From contig NZ_JAAMPA010000001.1 of NCBI RefSeq assembly GCF_011758655.1, positions 744,001-808,000 on the forward strand: 64,000 bases of DNA, read 5' to 3'. This document shows positions 61,822-64,000 of this stretch, one piece after another. Source of the DNA: Modestobacter marinus (GTDB lineage: Bacteria > Actinomycetota > Actinomycetes > Mycobacteriales > Geodermatophilaceae). The position numbers were made by a program, and so were the translations under genes. Position 1 is the first letter of the stretch; every line of letters begins with the position of its first letter. Below the pieces are notes generated by a model. That model was not told where the DNA came from. It did no database searches and saw only the letters and a program-made list of their open reading frames with translations.

Positions 61822-62129
61822 CCGATGGCTGTGGCCTGAGTCACAGTTGGTTCGGGCGGGGGAGCCGGCAACGAGTGGCTCTCCACTGCTGGAGAGACCG
61901 ACCAACGCGGCCAGACCGTCAGCACCGGCCCCCCGCCCCTCAGCCTCTCCCCCGTGCGGTCGATCGACTCCTACCGGTCCGCCGACTCCGACGCGGCGTT
62001 GCCGCTCGAGCCCCTGCCACCTCGCACCCAGGTCCGTGTCCTACAGCGGACTGAGTGAGCCGAGATGGGCTCCGGCGCAGCACCGGGGTCGGCTGCGGCG
62101 CGGGTGCAGCCTCCGGCTCGGGAGCGGGC
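61822..62129. other. 308-base gap with an inverted-repeat-rich segment
   Basis: No gene recognised. Around 61845-61925 several arms overlap: GTTGGTTCGG with CCGACCAAC, AGTGG with CCACT, and CTCTCC with GGAGAG. This may be a terminator for the stress-protein gene or an unrecognised structured RNA. No known riboswitch could be assigned. The remainder grades into the penicillin-binding-protein tail repeats. Confidence 0.4.
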
Positions 62130-62349
62130 TCAGGGAGCCGGGACCGGCTCCGGCATCCGGAGTCGGCTGCGGCGCGGGCGCGGGCCCCGACTCAGGGGCG
62201 GGCTCAGGGAGCCGGGACCGGCTCCGGCGCAGCGTCCGGAGTCGGCGCGGGCGCGGGCCCCGGCTCAGGGGCGGGTTCAGGGAGCCGGGACCGGCTCCGG
62301 CGCCGCGTCCGGAGTCGGCTGCGGCGCGGGCGCGGGCCCCGGCTCCGGG
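62130..62349. repeat. About 73-bp tandem repeat at and beyond the PBP gene end
   Basis: TCAGGGAGCCGGGACCGGCT recurs at 62130 and 62204 (exact) and at 62277 (exact), spaced 74 and 73 bases. Intervening segments share GGAGTCGG and GGCGCGGGCGCGGGCCCC blocks. The copy at 62277 supplies the PBP stop codon, and the next position (62350) has TCC, which is open. Two further stop-bearing copies lie beyond the gene. Confidence 0.8.
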
Positions 62350-64000
62350 GCGGGCTCCGGGGCCGGGGCGGGGGTTGGCTCAGGTACCGGCGCCGGGTCG
62401 GGCTGGGGTTCTGGCGCGGGAGTCGGGGCAGGACCCGGCTCGGGGGTCGGCTCCGGGGTCGGCTCGGGCGACGGCGTCGGCGTCGGGTCGGCCACCGGAG
62501 TCGGGTCGGGCACCGGAGTTGGATCGGGCGTGGGAGACGGATCGGGCGTGGGAGACGGATCGGGCGTGGGAGACGGCGTCGGCTCCGGCACAGGCGTCGG
62601 CTCCGGGGCGGGCTCGGGAGCAGGGGCGGGCTCCGGGGCCAGCACCGGGCTGGGCTCCGGCGTCGGTTCCGGACGCGGCTCGGGAGCCGGCTGCGGTGCC
62701 GGCTCAGGCTGGGGCGCGGGCCGGCGCACCGGCGGCGGGGGCGCGTAGTCGGCCCCGTTGCTGACCAGGATCGTCACCTGGCCACCCGGCGGGACGGATC
62801 GCCCACCCGACGGGGACAGCCCGACCACCCGGCCGGCGGGCCGGGCGCCGTCCACCACCTGGCGGACGACCTGGAAGCCACGCTCGGCCAGCAGCCCACG
62901 GCACCAGTCCGCCCAGGCGCCGACGCACCCGCCCGGCACGGTGGCGCGCTCGCTGCGCAGGTACTGGGGGTCCGGCGGCGGGAAGGCCGCGACCGGCCGG
63001 CTGGTGAGCACCGGCGCCATCGCGTCGTGCCAGATGGTGGCCGCCTTGCCGCCACCGAACCCGCCGACGTCCTGGTTGCGGACCGGGTCGTAGACCATGA
63101 CGCTGGCCGCCAACTGCGGCGTGTAGCCGACGAAGGTGACCGAGTAGTTGCCCTGGCTGGTGCCCGTCTTACCGGCGATCTGGTGGCCGGGGACGTACGC
63201 CCGGCGACCGGTCTGCCCGGGGAAACCGGGCTCGACGTCCTTGCGGAGGGCGTGGGTGAGCGTGTCGGCGATGCCCGGCGCGATCACCTCGGGCGTGCAC
63301 TGCGGGCCGCCGACCAGTGGCTGGCCGTCCGGGCCGGCCAGCGGCTCGCCGGCCCGGTCGACGATGGCCTCGACCAGCCGGGGCTCGCAGTGCGTGCCGC
63401 GAGCGGCGAGGGTGGCGTAGGCGTTGGCCAGGGCCAGCGGGCTGGTCGGCTCGGCGCCGAAGGTGAACGAGCCCCGGTTCTCCGCGATGACCTGGTCGGC
63501 GATCGGGTCGAGGCTGGCCAGCCCGAGCCGCTGGGCCACCCGGACCGGCGCCTCGACGCTGCCCAGCGCGTCCTCCAGGGCGAGGAAGTAGGTGTTGGAG
63601 GAGCGGTAGAGGGCCTGCTCCATGTCCAGCCGGCGCGGGTAGTTGCCGGCGTTCTCGACGTCGTAGGGGCCGTCCCCGTCGCGGTAGACCTCGGAGACGT
63701 AGGGGTCCGGCGTCCGCAGCTGGAAGTCCAGGCCGAAGCCCTGCTCCAGCGCGGCGGCGGCGGTGAAGACCTTGTAGGTGGAGCCGGCGCCCTGGCCGGC
63801 GGCGGCCGGGAGGTCGACCGTGGTCTGGGTCGGGTCGGCCTCGTCGAGCCCGTAGGTGCGGTTGACCGACATGGCCAGCACCCGGCCGGTACCGGGCTCG
63901 ACGTTGACGTAGACGGCCGCGCGGGGGTCGTCCAGCGCCAGGGTCTGCACCACGGCGGCGTCCCCGGCCCGCTGCAGGACCGGGTCCAGGGTGGTCCGCA
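62277..64000 (-). CDS. Class A-like penicillin-binding protein with PASTA domain (5' end outside window)
   Basis: At least 574 residues are in the window; the N-terminal glycosyltransferase part lies beyond 64000. The visible part starts [15 protein letters not shown], then the transpeptidase motifs S-T-Y-K (about 63771-63782), R-S-S-N-T (about 63592-63605), and K-T-G-T (about 63162-63173). A PASTA-like domain ([20 protein letters not shown]) follows, then a Pro/Glu tail of about 170 residues made of PEP-type repeats. The tail is where the DNA repeats occur. It should crosslink peptidoglycan outside the membrane. Confidence 0.9.
   Translation of the reverse strand, partial: RTTLDPVLQRAGDAAVVQTLALDDPRAAVYVNVEPGTGRVLAMSVNRTYGLDEADPTQTTVDLPAAAGQGAGSTYKVFTAAAALEQGFGLDFQLRTPDPYVSEVYRDGDGPYDVENAGNYPRRLDMEQALYRSSNTYFLALEDALGSVEAPVRVAQRLGLASLDPIADQVIAENRGSFTFGAEPTSPLALANAYATLAARGTHCEPRLVEAIVDRAGEPLAGPDGQPLVGGPQCTPEVIAPGIADTLTHALRKDVEPGFPGQTGRRAYVPGHQIAGKTGTSQGNYSVTFVGYTPQLAASVMVYDPVRNQDVGGFGGGKAATIWHDAMAPVLTSRPVAAFPPPDPQYLRSERATVPGGCVGAWADWCRGLLAERGFQVVRQVVDGARPAGRVVGLSPSGGRSVPPGGQVTILVSNGADYAPPPPVRRPAPQPEPAPQPAPEPRPEPTPEPSPVLAPEPAPAPEPAPEPTPVPEPTPSPTPDPSPTPDPSPTPDPTPVPDPTPVADPTPTPSPEPTPEPTPEPGPAPTPAPEPQPDPAPVPEPTPAPAPEPAPEPGPAPAPQPTPDAAPEPVPAP

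Noticed and set aside
61845..61925. Glycine or cyclic-di-AMP riboswitch
   Set aside because: Short similarities only. The conserved downstream blocks that I recall for these classes are missing, and no gene lies downstream on the + strand.
62065..62748. Gly/Ser/Ala repeat protein on the + strand
   Set aside because: Its repeats mirror the PEP-repeat tail of the minus-strand penicillin-binding protein, and it has no start context.

Overview
The window is very GC-rich DNA with dense, often overlapping genes, GTG and TTG starts, PucR and PknB-type regulators, and an actinobacterial dnaX/ybaB/recR, tadA and SRP-RNA neighbourhood. This points to a high-GC actinobacterium. The gene style and the dispersed ATGGCCAT palindromes suggest Geodermatophilaceae (Blastococcus, Geodermatophilus or Modestobacter). 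That family assignment is an inference from memory, not a computed result. No phage, insertion sequence, CRISPR array or integrase is visible.

Layout. 1-7825: a sugar ABC importer (lipoprotein, two permeases, MalK-type ATPase), a GH1 beta-glucosidase, an SDR and a GH88/105-like protein. 7968-8576: a GNAT-like gene broken by one in-frame TAG. 8673-10016: a secreted GH6 cellulase, facing the other way. A LacI/CebR-type palindrome precedes the cellulase and a near-identical one is cut by the left window edge before the importer, so the two probably form one cellobiose or cello-oligosaccharide regulon. 10249-12223: two tandem pirins. 12297-17925: a dipeptide-type ABC importer. 18116-21575: a large TPM-domain protein, a VOC protein and a Rieske protein. 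21645-24410: the metNIQ methionine importer with a short LCR-type leader peptide. 24575-31038: recR, ybaB and dnaX, split by three opposite-strand transporter genes. 31088-35816: YceI, SRP RNA, a DMT transporter whose end overlaps a tRNA-Ser, a Ser/Thr kinase with a minisatellite linker, and a second tRNA-Ser. 35827-39368: tadA and its associated protein, a HAD hydrolase, a thioesterase, prephenate dehydrogenase and a DUF2630 protein. 39385-45975: a PucR-type regulator divergent from livGFHMJ.

46194-56908 is the most distinctive part. A UDP-glucuronate decarboxylase and a von Willebrand A protein run on the + strand. They face a tightly coupled seven-gene minus-strand operon holding a GT2 fused to a GmhB-type phosphatase, two GT9 heptosyltransferase-like enzymes, two GT4 enzymes, GmhA and HldE. 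Together these could make ADP-D-glycero-manno-heptose and transfer it, a route best known from Gram-negative LPS, here in an actinobacterium.

57111-64000: a MarR regulator, a Pro/Thr-rich surface protein, an FMN alpha-hydroxy-acid dehydrogenase, a tandem universal stress protein, and a penicillin-binding protein that runs off the right edge. Several small dispersed repeats (two palindrome families and three minisatellites) run through the window and are reported separately.
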